A stretch of DNA of 64,000 nt from Microlunatus elymi (GCF_007362775.1 NZ_CP041692.1:1860001-1924000); one strand, 5' to 3'. Shown: positions 8,976 through 17,350, counted from the first letter of the stretch. The notes: a model not told the origin generated them from the sequence alone. Numbers and translations are program-made.

Positions 8976-8995
8976 TATTGGCCAGGCGGTCAATA
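8976..8995. promoter_or_regulatory. Palindromic operator candidate for the TetR regulator
   Basis: TATTGGCC-AGGC-GGTCAATA style dyad: 8-nt half sites with a single mismatch per pair around a 4-nt centre. It overlaps the candidate -10 (8994-8999) of the gene at 9007, whose downstream neighbour encodes a TetR protein. The spacing and length fit a TetR dimer site. Confidence 0.6.
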
Positions 8996-8999
8996 AGCT
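8994..8999 (+). promoter_or_regulatory. Candidate -10 hexamer, leaderless start at 9007
   Basis: TAAGCT followed by 7 nt and then the ATG of the membrane protein gene. Confidence 0.5.
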
Positions 9000-9006
9000 C
9001 CCGCGC

Positions 9007-9423
9007 ATGGACAACACTTCTCGATTGACGGCCGTCACCGCGGTGGTCGTCGGCTACCTGGTGGTGGCCGCCGGCACTGTGGTGACGCTGGTGATCATGT
9101 CGGTCTCGGGGTCTGCGGAAGCGACCACCGAGGCGTGGGTGCATGCCGTGATCGTTGCGGTCTTCGCCATCCTGCTGGCCTTGCGGCTGCGTGCCGCCAG
9201 AGCCGGCAGCCGCCGAGCCCTGATCGCCGTCGGCATCATCGCCGGCGTGCTGCTGGTGGCGAACGCCATCGAGTCGGCGCTCGGCCTCTTCCCGACCTGG
9301 ATGCGGATCGAGATGATCGGCATCGCCGTGTTCATGGTCGCGATCGTGCTGCTGGTCGTGCAGGCGGTACGGCAGACCCGGAGCCGGACGACCGGTGAGG
9401 AGAGCGAGCGCGCCACCTCCTAG
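9007..9423 (+). CDS. Small four-helix membrane protein, TetR-linked
   Basis: 138 aa. Four predicted transmembrane helices (about residues 7-30, 42-62, 70-90 and 98-121), followed by a polar Arg/Glu-rich tail. I do not recognise the family. It is preceded by a palindrome and followed 9 nt later by a TetR regulator, so the pair probably forms one regulated unit. No Shine-Dalgarno; TAAGCT sits 7 nt before the ATG. Confidence 0.72.
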   Translation: MDNTSRLTAVTAVVVGYLVVAAGTVVTLVIMSVSGSAEATTEAWVHAVIVAVFAILLALRLRAARAGSRRALIAVGIIAGVLLVANAIESALGLFPTWMRIEMIGIAVFMVAIVLLVVQAVRQTRSRTTGEESERATS

Positions 9424-9426
9424 AGT
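9421..9426 (+). promoter_or_regulatory. Candidate -10 hexamer of tetR, overlapping a stop codon
   Basis: TAGAGT ends 6 nt before the GTG at 9433. Its first three bases are the TAG stop of the membrane protein gene. Confidence 0.45.
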
Positions 9427-9432
9427 GACCGG

Positions 9433-10053
9433 GTGGCGGCCACCTCAGCGAACTCTTCCGGCCGACGCCGGCGGCTCGGCGAGGACGCACGGCGAGCCCA
9501 GATCATCCGGGGCTGCATCACCGTGCTGGCCGAAGACGGTTACCGGCAGGCGTCGTTGGCCCGGATCGCCCAGGCTGCCGGGGTCTCCAAGGGGCTGATC
9601 TCGCACTACTTCAGCGACCGCGACGCGTTGATGGAGCAGTCCGCGATGGCCGCGTTGAACACCGTACGGGAGCAGATGTCGGGCCGAATCGACCTGACCG
9701 CCGACGTGCCCGACATCATCCGCGCCGCCCTGCGCCAGGTCGTACAGCTGCAACGGACGAACGCGATCGAGGTGCGGGCGATCAACGAGGTGGTCCGCAA
9801 TCTCCGGCAGCCCGACGGTACGCCGCGGCTCGACCTGCGCGCCTACGAAGACCTCTATCGGGGTCAGGAGCGGATGTTTCGGCGCGGTCAGCAGGACGGC
9901 ACCGTACGCGATTTCGACACCCGGGTGATGGCGGTGACCTATCAGGGCGCCATCGACACCATGCTCGGCTATCTGGAATCGCATCCGGAGACCGACCCGG
10001 AGAAATTCGCCGACGGTGTTGCCGAGTTGCTGATCGCCGCGATTCGCCGCTGA
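9433..10053 (+). CDS. TetR family transcriptional regulator
   Basis: 206 aa. The N-terminal DNA-binding domain is clear at about residues 17-63 (AQIIRGCITVLAEDGYRQAS, then IAQAAGVSKGLISHYFSDRDAL). The C-terminal part is a helical ligand domain of the TetR_C type with no recognisable ligand. It starts with GTG at 9433, 9 nt after the membrane protein stop codon. It likely controls the 9007 gene and itself through the palindrome at 8976-8995. Its stop is 4 nt from the end of the convergent minus-strand gene. Confidence 0.88.
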   Translation: MAATSANSSGRRRRLGEDARRAQIIRGCITVLAEDGYRQASLARIAQAAGVSKGLISHYFSDRDALMEQSAMAALNTVREQMSGRIDLTADVPDIIRAALRQVVQLQRTNAIEVRAINEVVRNLRQPDGTPRLDLRAYEDLYRGQERMFRRGQQDGTVRDFDTRVMAVTYQGAIDTMLGYLESHPETDPEKFADGVAELLIAAIRR

Positions 10054-10057
10054 ACGC

Positions 10058-10804
10058 TCACCGGGCCGATCTGAGCACGTCGAATTCGCAGCCGGGAGCG
10101 TCCGGATCGAAACCGTGCTCGAGCAACCAGCGTGCTGCCGACAGACTGCGTACCGACCACCAACCGCGGATGAGGTCGAGATCGACTTCGGCGCCGTAGC
10201 CGGCAAGCACGTCGGGCAGATGTGTGGGATGGCCCATCGTCAAGGTGGCCAGGTCGTAGAGCGCGTCGCCGTGGGCAGCTTCCGACCAGTCGATGATCCC
10301 GGTGATCTCGTTCCCGTCGACGAACACGTGGCTGGGCTGCAGATCGCCGTGCACGAACACCGGCGTCCAGGGTCTCAGCGCGGCCTCGGCGATCCGGCGA
10401 TTGCGGCTGACCAGGTCCTCGGGCAGGACGCCGCTGTCGATCAGCCAGGCGCACTCCTGATCGAGATCGGACCTGATCTTTTCGACGGTTTCGCCAGGCC
10501 ACGACGGCAACGGTGCCTCGTGCACAGCGCGGACGGCCGCGCCCGCGGCGGCCCAGGCAGCGGGGGAGGCGGTCGACGGTTCGCCGAGTTTGGCGACCGG
10601 GCGCCCCGGGACTCTGCCGATCGCGAGCACGGAAGGCTTGCGCCACAGCACTTCCGGCGTCGGTACCGGCGCCAACTCCATCGCCTCGACCTCGACGTCG
10701 AGGTGCGTCTGGTCGGAGTCGATCTTGAGGAACACCTCGCCGACCCGCACTGTCACCCGCTCGCTGTGCGCGACGACGACCTCGACCTCATCCACGCGCA
10801 TCAT
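10058..10804 (-). CDS. Aminoglycoside phosphotransferase (APH) fold protein, atypical catalytic loop
   Basis: 248 aa. The protein-kinase-like APH fold is shown by the catalytic loop HGDLQPSHVFV and the metal motif GIIDWSEAAHGDALYDLA. The loop normally ends with Asn (HGDxxxxN); here a His stands where Asn is expected, which may affect Mg2+ binding. The N-lobe has an ATP-binding lysine candidate in VFLKIDSD. Substrate unknown; such proteins phosphorylate antibiotics or small metabolites. GGGGAGA lies just before tandem ATG codons (10804, 10801). It is 55 nt downstream of the phosphatase gene and may belong to the same transcript. Confidence 0.8.
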   Translation of the reverse strand: MMRVDEVEVVVAHSERVTVRVGEVFLKIDSDQTHLDVEVEAMELAPVPTPEVLWRKPSVLAIGRVPGRPVAKLGEPSTASPAAWAAAGAAVRAVHEAPLPSWPGETVEKIRSDLDQECAWLIDSGVLPEDLVSRNRRIAEAALRPWTPVFVHGDLQPSHVFVDGNEITGIIDWSEAAHGDALYDLATLTMGHPTHLPDVLAGYGAEVDLDLIRGWWSVRSLSAARWLLEHGFDPDAPGCEFDVLRSAR

Positions 10805-10859
10805 TCTCCCCGGCCGCTCCCGCTCGTCGCCGGCAATTCAGCGCCCGTGGGATCGATGA

Positions 10860-11678
10860 TCATTTCGCCGCGATGGCCTGCTGCCACACGTCGAACAACT
10901 CGTCGGCGACCTCGGGGCGGGCGACCATGATGCCGCCACCGTCCGGGAAGGGCTGGTGCTCGCCCGACTGATCGCGTACGACCAGGCCTGCCTGCTGGCA
11001 CAGCAGCGTTGCGGCCAGATGATCTTCCGGATGGAACTCACCGATCACCGCACCGACGGTCCGGCCGACCGCCACCTGGGCCAGCGTCAGGGTCGACGAT
11101 CCCATCACCCGCGTCGTGCAATGCCGCTCGGCCAGGGAATCCAGCAGGGAATGCATGCCGGCCCACGGACGGTAGCTGGCCCATTCGGTGCCGATCACGC
11201 CGCCGGTGAGCGACGATCGGGGCCGATCGTCGAGTTCCAGCGGGCGATCGTTGATCAGCACGCCGCGGTCGGCCGCGGTCAGCCAGATCTCGTGCCGCCA
11301 CGGGTCGGCGACCACACCGACCAGCGGCTGACGACCGATCGCCATCGCCAGAGAGAACGAGGTCCAGGGCAGTCCGGCGGTCAGATTGGTGGTGCCGTCG
11401 ACCGGATCGCAATACCAGGTGGGTCCGTCGCCGGCGCTGCCGCCGTACTCCTCGCCGACGACCACGTGCTCGTCCAGTGCCGCGGCGATCAGATCACGGA
11501 CCGACCGTTCGACCGCGGTGTCGACCTCGGTCACCACATCGGCGTCGTGCTTCTTCGTGCGTACCTCGCCCAACGGCAGCTCGTGGACGATCTTGATGGC
11601 CCGCTCGGCGGCCTCCCTGGCGACCTCGACGCATCGGGTCAGCTCGGCCGGTGACATCGGTAGAGACGGATCAGGCAT
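10860..11678 (-). CDS. Inositol monophosphatase family protein
   Basis: 272 aa. Members remove phosphate from inositol monophosphate and related sugar or nucleotide phosphates with Mg2+. Seen: VVGEEYGG (metal Glu), DPVDGTTNLTAGLPWTSFSLA (the first family signature, Asp-Pro-x-Asp-Gly-Thr-Thr-Asn) and, in place of the usual WDxAAG, HPEDHLAA, which keeps the Asp. The ATG at 11678 overlaps the 3' end of the glycerophosphodiesterase gene by 8 nt, so the two are translationally coupled. Context with a diesterase and an ABC importer suggests it acts on the phosphate ester released from an imported glycerophosphodiester. Confidence 0.88.
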   Translation of the reverse strand: MPDPSLPMSPAELTRCVEVAREAAERAIKIVHELPLGEVRTKKHDADVVTEVDTAVERSVRDLIAAALDEHVVVGEEYGGSAGDGPTWYCDPVDGTTNLTAGLPWTSFSLAMAIGRQPLVGVVADPWRHEIWLTAADRGVLINDRPLELDDRPRSSLTGGVIGTEWASYRPWAGMHSLLDSLAERHCTTRVMGSSTLTLAQVAVGRTVGAVIGEFHPEDHLAATLLCQQAGLVVRDQSGEHQPFPDGGGIMVARPEVADELFDVWQQAIAAK

Positions 11679-12483
11679 CGGTGGTTCGCAACTCCTGCAG
11701 TCGGTGGATCCGGTTGGTGATCATCGCGTTCACCCCGCGACCCAGCAATTCTTGCATCAGCGAGTCGTCGTCGACCGTCCAGCAGCAACTCGCCAGGCCA
11801 TGATCGGCAATCCAGCCGAACACCTCGTCGGTCAGCATCGGCCAGTGCGGATTGAACGCCTCCGGGGCGAGTTCCTTGATCACGTCGTCGGCCGGGAGCC
11901 GACCGCCGCCGTCGCTTTCGTCCCAGGAGAAAATGATCCGGGCTTGATCATCGGCCTGGCGGATCAGCCGCAACGCGTCCGGCCGACCGCACCAGACAGC
12001 TTGATCAGCAGTGATCACACCGGCTCGAACGGCGTCGGTCACGACGCGCAGACTCGGCCCGGCCCAGTGCGGTGAGTCCATGTCGATCAGCAGCGCAGAG
12101 TCCGTACGGCCGATGAGTTGCAGGGTTTCGGCGAGGGTGGGGATCTGTTGATCATGATCACCGATGCCGGCGAGTTGATCTTGGTCCAGCTCGGTGATCG
12201 GGCGCGGATCGTTCCAAAGCCGTTCCAGGGTGAGATCGTGCAGCAGCACCACCTCTTCGTCGCGGCTGACCTTGACGTCGATCTCGACCAGGTCCGCGCC
12301 GGCGTCCAGCGCGGCGCGGATGCCGGGCAGTGTGTTCTCTCGGTGGCTGACCGGATCGCCACGGTGCGCGATGGAGTGGAACGGGCCGTCCGGCGTCAGT
12401 CGGGAGGTCCCGGAGTTGATCTTGGTCGATGATCGGGCTGCTGGTCCTTCGACAGGCTCAGGACGCTGGGGGTGAGTCGTCAA
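11671..12483 (-). CDS. Glycerophosphodiester phosphodiesterase (GDPD)
   Basis: 270 aa. It hydrolyses glycerophosphodiesters to glycerol 3-phosphate and an alcohol. Marks: HRGDPVSHRENTLPGIRAALDAGADLVEIDVKVS in pieces (catalytic His-Arg, metal Glu/Asp), LLHDLTLERL and WTVDDDSLMQELLGRGVNAMITN near the end. No signal peptide, so it is probably cytoplasmic and works on imported substrate. Start TTG at 12483 is taken because it overlaps the stop of the upstream ATPase gene (TTGA). The first about 20 residues (containing RPEPVEG) come from a repeat and are not part of the enzyme fold. Confidence 0.86.
   Translation of the reverse strand: MTTHPQRPEPVEGPAARSSTKINSGTSRLTPDGPFHSIAHRGDPVSHRENTLPGIRAALDAGADLVEIDVKVSRDEEVVLLHDLTLERLWNDPRPITELDQDQLAGIGDHDQQIPTLAETLQLIGRTDSALLIDMDSPHWAGPSLRVVTDAVRAGVITADQAVWCGRPDALRLIRQADDQARIIFSWDESDGGGRLPADDVIKELAPEAFNPHWPMLTDEVFGWIADHGLASCCWTVDDDSLMQELLGRGVNAMITNRIHRLQELRTTDA
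12446..12462. repeat. REP-type unit inside the GDPD N-terminus
   Basis: CCTTCGACAGGCTCAGG matches the widespread repeat whose translated forms are PEPVEG and FDRLR. It lies within the 5' end of the GDPD reading frame, where it encodes part of a non-conserved extension. Confidence 0.6.
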
Positions 12484-13580
12484 ACCAGGGATCCTTCGGT
12501 GTCGTAGATCAGCGCGCTGTCGATCCGTACGCCGACCTGGTCGCCGTCGTGATGGGCGCCGGTGGGCCCGGCGAAGGAACGCAGCGTCAGGTCGTCGCCG
12601 AGGTCGATCACCAACTCGGTGAAATGTCCGCGGGGGATGGATCGGGAGATCACGCCCGGGGCTCCGTCGGCCGGGTCGCTGATGATCACGTTCTCCGGAC
12701 GCACACCGACCGTGCGGTCGCCGTCGGTCACCGTGCCGGCGTCCTTGATCGGGATCCGGGAGCTGCCGACGACCGCGACCAGCGCACCGCCGCTGCCGGA
12801 CAGCCGAGCCTCGAACGTGTTCATCGCGCCGACGAAACCACCGACGAACCGAGTCGCCGGTCGTTGATACAGGTCGACCGGCGCCGAGTACTGCTCGATC
12901 CGCCCGGAGTTCATCACCGCGACCCGATCGGAGATGCTGAGCGCCTCGTCCTGATCATGGGTGACGATCACCGTGGTGATGCCCAGTCGTTGCTGGATCT
13001 CCCGAATGTCCTCGCGGACCCGGACCCGGAGCTTGGCGTCCAGATTGCTCAACGGCTCGTCCAGCAGCAACGCCTTCGGGCGCTGCACGAGCGCTCGGGC
13101 CAGTGCCACCCGCTGTTGCTCACCGCCGGAGATCCTGGCCGGCCGGCTCTTCTCGTGATGCATCAGATTCACCAGCGTGAGCATCTCGTGGACTCGTTCG
13201 GTGATCTCACGTCGCGGCGTCTTGCGCAGCTTCAGCGGGTAGGCGACGTTGTCGAAGACCGACATGTGCGGCCAGAGCGCGTAGTTCTGGAAGACCATGG
13301 CCGTCGGGCGTTTCTCCGGCGGCACCCGGGTGACGTCGACGCCGTCGATCATGATCGATCCGCTGTCCGGGGTGAGGAAGCCGCTGATCATCCGCAGGGT
13401 CGTCGTCTTGCCGCAGCCGGACGGGCCGAGCAGGCAGACCAGCTCACCGCGTTCGACCTCGAGATCAAGATCATCGACGATGTCGCGACCGCCCAGCACC
13501 TTGCCGACGCCACGCAGCGTCAGACCAAGATCACGAGCGTCGGCCCGGGTCGGGGATTCGGAAGTTGCCGAAGAGGTCAT
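12480..13580 (-). CDS. ABC importer ATP-binding protein, PotA/UgpC/FbpC type
   Basis: 366 aa. Energises import through the two permeases encoded upstream. Walker A GPSGCGKTTT, Q-loop in VFQNYALWPHMSVFDNVAYPL, signature ISGGEQQR, Walker B LLLDEPLSNLD and H-loop VTHDQDEAL are all intact. The C-terminal about 120 residues form a TOBE-type regulatory domain (VGVRPENV). ATG at 13580 overlaps the permease stop (ATGA); the open frame continues upstream only as a shadow inside the permease gene. Confidence 0.93.
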   Translation of the reverse strand: MTSSATSESPTRADARDLGLTLRGVGKVLGGRDIVDDLDLEVERGELVCLLGPSGCGKTTTLRMISGFLTPDSGSIMIDGVDVTRVPPEKRPTAMVFQNYALWPHMSVFDNVAYPLKLRKTPRREITERVHEMLTLVNLMHHEKSRPARISGGEQQRVALARALVQRPKALLLDEPLSNLDAKLRVRVREDIREIQQRLGITTVIVTHDQDEALSISDRVAVMNSGRIEQYSAPVDLYQRPATRFVGGFVGAMNTFEARLSGSGGALVAVVGSSRIPIKDAGTVTDGDRTVGVRPENVIISDPADGAPGVISRSIPRGHFTELVIDLGDDLTLRSFAGPTGAHHDGDQVGVRIDSALIYDTEGSLV

Positions 13581-14455
13581 CTCAGTTGGAATCCTTCCGC
13601 CAGTTGGCCGCCCATCACGTGCTTGCGTACCAACAGCAACAACACCACCGACGGGATCGACAGCAAGATCGAGAACACCGCAGCCACCTGCCGCGGATAG
13701 TTCAGCACCAACGAATACATCTCCGTCGGCATCGTGTAGTAGACCGGGGCGCCGACCAGATAGGTGCCCTGCGCCTCGTCGAAGGAGGCCAGAAAACTCA
13801 TGATCAACGCGACCAGGATGCCGGGCATCGCCAACGGCAGGGTGACGGTGAAGAACACTCGGAACTTGCCGGCGCCGGCGTCCCGGGCTGCTTCCTCCAG
13901 ACTTCGTGGCACGGCCGCGAATGCCGCCGCCGGTATCCAGGTCATGAAGACGACGGTGCCGAGCAGATGCACGATCACCACGCCGCTGAACGTGCTCATC
14001 AGGTTGAACGCGTAGAACAGCGCCGCCAACGCCACGTACAAACCGGTCTTGGGGAAGGCGTTGGTGGCGAACAGCCCGATCAGGAAGATCCGCCGACCCG
14101 GAAACTCGAAGCGGGCAAAGGCGTACGCCGCCGGCAGGCAGACCAGGCTGGCGACGATCAAGGTGGTGATCGCGAACGCGAGACTCAACCGGATCGAACT
14201 GAACAGCTTCGGATCGTCCAGCACCCGCTGCCACCAGTTCAGCGTCCAGCCGTCGGGCAGCAGATTGGGGTAGCTCCAGCTGGTGGCGAACGCCCGGATG
14301 CCCAACCAGATCAGCGGTCCGAGGATGAAGGTGAACAACGCGACGATGAAGATCACCGTCGCGACCCGGCGGATCACGGTGCCGATGATCGACGGACTGC
14401 CGGCCGCCCGGGAGGTCGTCAAGGTCCGTTCGGCGCTGACTGTCGGCGCTGCCAT
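13577..14455 (-). CDS. ABC importer permease, second subunit
   Basis: 292 aa with six predicted helices and the EAA loop (RSLEEAARDAGAGKFRVFFTVTLPLAMPG in pieces), the contact site for the ATPase. Belongs to the binding-protein-dependent permease family of the UgpE/PotC kind. ATG at 14455 overlaps the stop of the first permease. It forms the membrane channel with the product of 14455-15453. Confidence 0.92.
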   Translation of the reverse strand: MAAPTVSAERTLTTSRAAGSPSIIGTVIRRVATVIFIVALFTFILGPLIWLGIRAFATSWSYPNLLPDGWTLNWWQRVLDDPKLFSSIRLSLAFAITTLIVASLVCLPAAYAFARFEFPGRRIFLIGLFATNAFPKTGLYVALAALFYAFNLMSTFSGVVIVHLLGTVVFMTWIPAAAFAAVPRSLEEAARDAGAGKFRVFFTVTLPLAMPGILVALIMSFLASFDEAQGTYLVGAPVYYTMPTEMYSLVLNYPRQVAAVFSILLSIPSVVLLLLVRKHVMGGQLAEGFQLR

Positions 14456-15453
14456 CAGACCCTCCCGGCGTCGCGAGCGGAACGGAAGTTCGCCCAGACG
14501 TAGAAGGCGCCGAAGACGGCCGCGATACCGAAGACGACCACCGCCATCACAACCGATTGTTGTGGCCGGTTGTACGACTGGAAGTACGACACCATGTCCA
14601 CCCCCAACATGGTCGGCGCGTTCGGCCCGGTGAAGTAGGGCACCGTGAACGAGCCCAGGGTGCCGATCGCGGTGAACGTCAGCGCGATCACCGTCGGCAC
14701 CAGCGTCAGCGGCGCGATCACCGTACGGACGATGGTGAGCAGACCGGCACCGGAGTCGCGGGCCGCCTCGATCAGCGAGTCCGGCACGCCCTGCACGCCG
14801 GAGGTGATCATCAACGTGGCAAACGGAAGATGCGTCCAGATCAGGCCGAACGCGATGCAGACCAGGGTGTAGCCCCAGATCGGCCCCTCGAACCCGAGCT
14901 GGGCACAGACCGAACGCACCAGCCCGTCGGAGGCGTAGAACGTCAGCATCGCCCAGGACGCGATCACCACCGGGATGAACATCGGCACCACCGCCAGCGA
15001 GGACAGCAGTTTCGCCACCCAGGCACGGAATCGCGCACCCTCCGGCGCGGTCCGCAGGTACAGCGCGATCACCCACGCCAACGCGACCACGATCACCGTA
15101 CAGAGCAAGGTGATCACCACGGTGACACCAAGATCACGACGGAATCGTTCGTCGGTGAAGACATCCTGGTACGCGCCCAGTGTCACCTGATACCAGTTGT
15201 CGACGGTGTGCTGACCGCGGGCGATGGTCGCGATGGTCTTGTTCAACCCGCCGATGTGGCCGAAGCTATACGACATCGCGACCAAGATCGGAAACCCGAC
15301 GAAGATCGCCACCACGATGATCGGCGGGCTCGCCAGCAACAGTCCGCCCAGCCGACGACGACCACCGGACGCATTCGACTTCTTCCGGGCCGGGCTGTCC
15401 GAGGTCGGGCCGTCGGCGACGCCGGAGGAGGAGGGAGCCTTCGCGATCGTCAT
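14455..15453 (-). CDS. ABC importer permease, first subunit
   Basis: 332 aa. Six main helices after a polar N-terminus of about 35 residues; EAA loop at LIEAARDSGAGLLTIVRTVIAPLTL. Relatives are UgpA/PotB-type permeases. Start ATG at 15453 overlaps the stop of the binding-protein gene (ATGA); a longer frame to 15480 is possible but would overlap that gene more. Confidence 0.92.
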   Translation of the reverse strand: MTIAKAPSSSGVADGPTSDSPARKKSNASGGRRRLGGLLLASPPIIVVAIFVGFPILVAMSYSFGHIGGLNKTIATIARGQHTVDNWYQVTLGAYQDVFTDERFRRDLGVTVVITLLCTVIVVALAWVIALYLRTAPEGARFRAWVAKLLSSLAVVPMFIPVVIASWAMLTFYASDGLVRSVCAQLGFEGPIWGYTLVCIAFGLIWTHLPFATLMITSGVQGVPDSLIEAARDSGAGLLTIVRTVIAPLTLVPTVIALTFTAIGTLGSFTVPYFTGPNAPTMLGVDMVSYFQSYNRPQQSVVMAVVVFGIAAVFGAFYVWANFRSARDAGRV

Positions 15454-16619
15454 CAGTGCCCGGGCACCTTCTGCTGCCACTCGCTCTTCATGTCCGCGTC
15501 CATGTCGGAGTTGAACCCCGGCCGCAGATTGCCCGGATCGGCATCGGCGAACTCGGACTTCACATCCTCGGGCAACTTGTCCATCGGGATCGCCGGGTAG
15601 CCGGCGATGGCCTTCGCGATCGCCGCCTGCTGAGCCGGCTCGAGCAGCCAGTTGGCCAGTTTGAAGCCGACATCCTGATGTTTCGATGCCTTGAGCACAC
15701 CGCAGTAGGTGCCGCCGCCGGTGAAGCTGGGGTCGGTGATCTGGACCGCCTTGGCGTCCTTCGGTACAACCCCGGAGTCACGGCCGCTGATGAACTGGTC
15801 GGACCAGGCCGGGCACATCCAGATCTGCTTCTGCAGCAGCAGTTCCAGGGTGCCGTTGTTGCCGTTGGGGTAGACGCCCTTCTGGTACATCGACTTGTTC
15901 AGGTCGGCCAGCACCTGGAATCCCTTGTCCCAATGGCTTTCCAGGTCCTTGTGGTAGCCGGTGTTCATCTTCTCCAGCACGTCCGGCGACAGGTACTTGC
16001 CGAGCACGGTCTGCACGAACGAGTCACCCGAACCGCCGGTGTCGGGGGAGTTGTAGGCGAACTTGCCCGGGTTCTTCTTGATCCAGTCCAGCAACTCGTC
16101 CAGCGATCGCGGCGGACTGGGCACCTTGTCCGGAAGATAGGCCAGCAGCACCGACGATCCGCGGTAGGCGATCGAGTTCTTCTCCGCGGCCTTCTGCAGG
16201 TCCGGCAGAATCTGGGACAGGTTGGACACCTTGCCGGACGGGTCGGCGAGCAGATCGGCGGCGCCGGCCTGCTTGCCCATCGACTCGACGAAGTCGACGC
16301 CGGGATCCTTGCCCTGCTGGGTGGCCGCGGCGATCTTGTTCAGCACCTGATCGGAGTTCTGACCGTGCAGGTCGAACTGGAAGTTGATCTTGGCGTCCTT
16401 GTTGGCCTGCTCGAAGCCGGGAATCAAGGTCTTGGTCCACAGATCCTGGATGTTGGTGTCGGCGCCGCAGTAGACGATCAGCGTCTTGGCCGCGGTGCCG
16501 CCGTTGCCGCCGGAATCGTTGTTGCCGGTGGTCGCGCCGGGGCCGTTTCCCTGACAGGCGGTGAGTCCGGCGGCGGTGACGGCGGTAGCGCCGAGGGCTA
16601 TGAACTTGCGACGATCCAT
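15453..16619 (-). CDS. Extracellular solute-binding lipoprotein, Tat-type signal
   Basis: 388 aa. The leader MDRRKFIALGATAVTAAGLTAC has a twin-arginine motif and a lipobox (LTAC) with Cys22 as the lipid anchor, so the protein is exported folded and tethered outside the membrane. A Gly/Asn/Ser-rich linker follows, then a family 1 binding-protein fold (KTLIVYCGADTNIQDLW). It delivers the substrate to the permease pair encoded just downstream. GGAGG lies 6 nt before the ATG. The substrate is not evident from the protein; the linked GDPD and phosphatase genes suggest a glycerophosphodiester. Confidence 0.9.
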   Translation of the reverse strand: MDRRKFIALGATAVTAAGLTACQGNGPGATTGNNDSGGNGGTAAKTLIVYCGADTNIQDLWTKTLIPGFEQANKDAKINFQFDLHGQNSDQVLNKIAAATQQGKDPGVDFVESMGKQAGAADLLADPSGKVSNLSQILPDLQKAAEKNSIAYRGSSVLLAYLPDKVPSPPRSLDELLDWIKKNPGKFAYNSPDTGGSGDSFVQTVLGKYLSPDVLEKMNTGYHKDLESHWDKGFQVLADLNKSMYQKGVYPNGNNGTLELLLQKQIWMCPAWSDQFISGRDSGVVPKDAKAVQITDPSFTGGGTYCGVLKASKHQDVGFKLANWLLEPAQQAAIAKAIAGYPAIPMDKLPEDVKSEFADADPGNLRPGFNSDMDADMKSEWQQKVPGH

Positions 16620-16933
16620 GGACAGCCTCCATCGAGAACGGTCGGAACATGCAGGGTGCGGAACGCTCGGCGGAGGCTGCGAGCAAGAGGGTCTGCGGCA
16701 TCACCGGGTCGGGCGTCCGTGTGGTCGCCATCGACCTCGTGTCCGAGGCCCGGATCCACCGAGCCGAACGGACCAGACCGTAAGCCCCCGTCTCTCGACC
16801 GACCTCACGCGCAGCTGACATTAGCGTGAACGTCTGCTGACGGCGAGTGACTTGGCCGGGCGCCGGGCCGGTGCTCGTACCGGCGGAGGCCTCGGCTCGG
16901 AATCGGCAGCAGGTCCCCGTTACGCTTCGGCCC
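16620..16933. other. Divergent promoter region between the importer operon and ndk
   Basis: 314 bp without a gene. It should hold the promoter of the minus-strand importer operon; a weak -10 candidate (TAATGT on the minus strand, 16818-16823) is about 200 nt from the start, leaving a long leader in which I see no recognisable riboswitch. The ndk -10 (16921-16926) is at the other end. Confidence 0.5.
16921..16926 (+). promoter_or_regulatory. Candidate -10 hexamer of leaderless ndk
   Basis: TACGCT ends 7 nt before the ndk ATG; there is no Shine-Dalgarno. Confidence 0.5.
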
Positions 16934-17350
16934 ATGAGTTCAAGCGATCCGACCCAGCGCACTTTCGTCCTGCTCAAGCCCGATGCCGTACGCCGCGGGC
17001 TGGTCGGGGCGGTGCTGAGCCGGTTGGAGGCGAAGGGGTTGTCGATCGTCGCGATCCAGGACCGGCAGGTCGACGGCGAGCTCGCCGACCAGCACTACGC
17101 CGAGCATGTCGAGCGCGACTTCTATCCGCCGCTGCGGACCTTCATCACCTCCGGACCGTCGATCGCGGTGATCGTCGAGGGCGACCAGGCGATCGACGTC
17201 GTACGCACTCTGGTCGGCGCCACCGACGGCCGTAAGGCAGCGGCGGGCACCATCCGCGGCGACTACTCGCTGTCCAACCGGGAGAACCTCGTACACGCCT
17301 CCGACTCCGAGGAGTCCGCCGCCCGCGAGATCAAACTCTGGTTCGGCTGA
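16934..17350 (+). CDS. ndk: Nucleoside diphosphate kinase
   Basis: 138 aa, the usual length. It transfers the gamma phosphate from ATP to nucleoside diphosphates through a phosphohistidine. The catalytic His is His121 in NLVHASDSEESA; FVLLKPDAVRRGLVG at the N-terminus and GDYS before the active site are family marks. ATG at 16934 is 7 nt from a TANNNT hexamer. In relatives ndk follows folC-DUF4233 directly; here 8 kb of other genes separate them. Confidence 0.96.
   Translation: MSSSDPTQRTFVLLKPDAVRRGLVGAVLSRLEAKGLSIVAIQDRQVDGELADQHYAEHVERDFYPPLRTFITSGPSIAVIVEGDQAIDVVRTLVGATDGRKAAAGTIRGDYSLSNRENLVHASDSEESAAREIKLWFG

Noticed and set aside
12483-14234. 584-aa version of the ABC ATPase extending upstream through the permease gene
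   Set aside because: The extra 218 residues are the wrong frame of the permease; the ATG at 13580 with its 4-nt overlap is the sensible start.
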